Positions 5,364-6,597 of a stretch of DNA of 6,597 nt are shown here, in pieces. Source of the stretch: an uncultured Granulosicoccaceae bacterium (lineage in GTDB: Bacteria > Pseudomonadota > Gammaproteobacteria > Granulosicoccales > Granulosicoccaceae). The DNA is taken from NCBI GenBank assembly GCA_937951695.1, contig CALFBL010000357.1, positions 1 through 6,597 of the forward strand, given 5' to 3'. The notes under the pieces are model-generated. The model searched no databases. It was not told where the DNA came from and was given only the letters and a program-made list of their open reading frames with translations. Within the stretch, counting starts at the first letter, position 1. The number at the start of each line of letters is the position of its first letter. The translations under genes and the position numbers were made by a program.

Positions 5364-6325
5364 GACTCTTTTCCTAACCTCACCGAATCGCTCGACGCAT
5401 CTTGCGACTCGTCACGTTGCGATTGGACTAGGCGCAGAAAAAACGCTTCCAGCCGATTCTCTTTATTGCGCAAGCTACTGACGCTCACGCCGGCGTCGGT
5501 TAACGTCTGGAAGACAGCGTTCAGCGCGGTGCCCTTGGGCACATCGAATTCCACCGAATCATCATTGCGCAGCCGCACGTCAAAGCCAGACACGGCGCGG
5601 GCCTTGGCGGTGGAATCCACATCGAGCACGAAGGTCTCCATCATAGAGCGACTTAGCAGTTCATTGACGGTGCCTTGCTCAACGATTTCTCCGTGATCGA
5701 TAATGGCCACATCCCGGCACAAGGCTTCGGCCTCCTCCAGATAATGGGTGGTCAAAATGATGGTGGTGCCGTTGTCACAATTGATCCGCGTTAGGAACTC
5801 CCACATGGTGCGGCGAATTTCGATGTCGACGCCCGCCGTGGGTTCATCGAGAATGAGCAGCTTGGGTTCATGCACCAGAGCGCGTGCAATCATCAACCGC
5901 CGTTTCATACCGCCCGATAAATTTCGCGCTGGCACCTTGCGTTTGTCCCACAGATCGAGCTGCTTAAGATAGTGCTCGGTGCGGTGCCTGGCCACCGATC
6001 GTTTGATGCCGTTGTAACCGGCCACGTTCATCACAATCGATTCCACCGGTTCAAACACCGAAAAGTTAAATTCCTGCGGCACCAACCCGATATTGGCCTT
6101 GGCCGCCTCACGTTCGGTGTCGATGTCGTGCCCACACACTTCCACCCGCCCCGAGGTTTTGTTCACCAGCGAGCAGATGATGCCGATGGCGGTGGACTTA
6201 CCCGCCCCGTTCGGGCCGAGCACCGCGAAAAAGCTACCGTCATCGACGCTCAGATCGATCCCTTTTAGCGCCTCGACCCCGCCGTCATAAGTTTTTCGCA
6301 GTTGTTCGATTTTCAGTGCTGTCAC
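5360..6325 (-). CDS. yadG: ABC transporter ATP-binding protein, YadG-like
   Basis: This 321-residue ATPase powers the YadH-like permease encoded next. All motifs are present: Walker A GPNGAGKST (37-45), Q-loop VPQEFNF (Q84), signature LSGGM (136-140), Walker B LLILDEPTAGVD (156-167) and H-loop H194. Its resemblance to E. coli YadG runs through GIDLSVDDG, CSLVNKTSGRV, LKQLDLWDKR and the LRNKENRLE stretch in the accessory C-terminal domain (about 230-300). A hydrophilic Ser/Asp-rich tail (about 301-321) extends slightly beyond that. The start is GTG, and the codon directly before it is an in-frame stop (TAA, 6328-6326), so no longer form is possible; AGGG (6336-6333) stands 7 nt upstream. It lies 37 nt after the adenosyltransferase gene and overlaps yadH by 4 nt. 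Confidence 0.94.
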   Translation of the reverse strand: MTALKIEQLRKTYDGGVEALKGIDLSVDDGSFFAVLGPNGAGKSTAIGIICSLVNKTSGRVEVCGHDIDTEREAAKANIGLVPQEFNFSVFEPVESIVMNVAGYNGIKRSVARHRTEHYLKQLDLWDKRKVPARNLSGGMKRRLMIARALVHEPKLLILDEPTAGVDIEIRRTMWEFLTRINCDNGTTIILTTHYLEEAEALCRDVAIIDHGEIVEQGTVNELLSRSMMETFVLDVDSTAKARAVSGFDVRLRNDDSVEFDVPKGTALNAVFQTLTDAGVSVSSLRNKENRLEAFFLRLVQSQRDESQDASSDSVRLGKES

Positions 6326-6332
6326 TTAGCAG

Positions 6333-6336
6333 CCCT
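6333..6336 (-). promoter_or_regulatory. Ribosome binding site supporting the GTG start of yadG
   Basis: AGGG on the minus strand stands 7 nt before the GTG start at 6325. With the in-frame TAA immediately upstream of that GTG, it fixes the start of the ATPase gene. Confidence 0.6.
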
Positions 6337-6363
6337 ACTGGCAGGTGAAGTCAGGAAAGTGGT

Positions 6364-6597
6364 TTAGCCCAGCGACTCTGGGTCGATCGGTGCCCGGTCA
6401 TGCTGCCACAGTACCTCTGAGCCACCTTCGGCCCGCGCCAACACTCGGGCCAGCACAAACAGCAAGTCGGACAGGCGATTCAGGTACTTCATACTAAAAG
6501 GCGGCACGTCCTCATGGCGCTGCAAAGTCACCACGCATCGCTCGGCGCGTCGACACACGGTGCGTGCCACGTGACACTGCGCCGCAGCTGGCCCACC
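6364..6597 (-). CDS. pduO: PduO-type cob(I)alamin adenosyltransferase (C-terminal part, cut at window end)
   Basis: This enzyme transfers the 5'-deoxyadenosyl group of ATP to cob(I)alamin (or a cobyrinic acid precursor) to make the coenzyme B12 form. The visible 77 C-terminal residues start GGPAAAQCHVARTVCRRAER and continue into KYLNRLSDLLFVLARVLAR. The VCRRAER and YLNRLSD motifs are hallmarks of the active-site face of PduO-type enzymes and are not found in the BtuR/CobA family. The frame remains open to the right window edge, so the gene extends beyond it; the GTG near 6570 is not the start. Family members are usually about 180-200 residues, so over half is missing. It ends in TAA at 6366-6364, 37 nt before yadG on the same strand. 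Confidence 0.9.
   Translation of the reverse strand, partial: GGPAAAQCHVARTVCRRAERCVVTLQRHEDVPPFSMKYLNRLSDLLFVLARVLARAEGGSEVLWQHDRAPIDPESLG

Noticed and set aside
5972..6268. 98-codon plus-strand frame antisense to the YadG-like gene, rich in His and Phe
   Set aside because: It is antisense to intact ABC ATPase motifs (Walker A and Q-loop), so its openness is explained by codon bias of the real gene.

Overview
The window looks like chromosomal DNA of a gammaproteobacterium, possibly environmental or marine. The reasons are a TRAP-type transporter, a PhoP/PhoQ-like two-component pair, and an ABC exporter that resembles Escherichia coli YadG/YadH along almost its whole length. Base composition is balanced to slightly GC-rich and looks uniform. 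I see no insertion sequence, prophage, CRISPR array, tRNA or rRNA. Species cannot be read from this sequence alone.

Layout, plus strand. Bases 1-450 are the C-terminal third of a TRAP transporter large permease cut by the window edge. A 175-bp intergenic region (451-625) holds overlapping hairpins, an array of TTCA direct repeats that resembles a PhoP box placed 12 bp before a possible -10 hexamer, and an alternative 49-codon small ORF with a very good ribosome binding site. Next come four closely spaced genes: an exported glycine-zipper protein (626-1312), a very small exported PepSY-like protein (1349-1660), a PhoP-like response regulator (1666-2346) and a PhoQ-like sensor kinase (2346-3695). 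The gaps are 36 nt, 5 nt and a 1-nt overlap, so they probably form one operon.

Layout, minus strand. From the right edge leftwards: the C-terminal part of a PduO-type cob(I)alamin adenosyltransferase (6364-6597, cut by the window), YadG-like ATPase (5360-6325), YadH-like permease (4584-5363, 4-nt overlap with yadG) and a class I SAM-dependent methyltransferase (3714-4538). Gaps are 37 nt, an overlap, and 45 nt, which fits a second operon. The two groups converge at 3696-3713, only 18 bp apart, with no evident intrinsic terminator.

How it works together: the plus-strand group reads as an envelope-sensing module. A PhoQ-like kinase in the inner membrane signals to PhoP, and two exported proteins of unknown role are made from the same apparent transcript. 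The PhoP-box-like site ahead of the first gene suggests that the whole unit may be autoregulated. The minus-strand group combines an ABC-2 exporter of unknown substrate with a corrinoid adenosyltransferase and an orphan methyltransferase; no common pathway is evident. Most of the window is ordinary in family content. The points worth a second look are the intergenic region 451-625 and the glycine-zipper/PepSY/PhoPQ arrangement.
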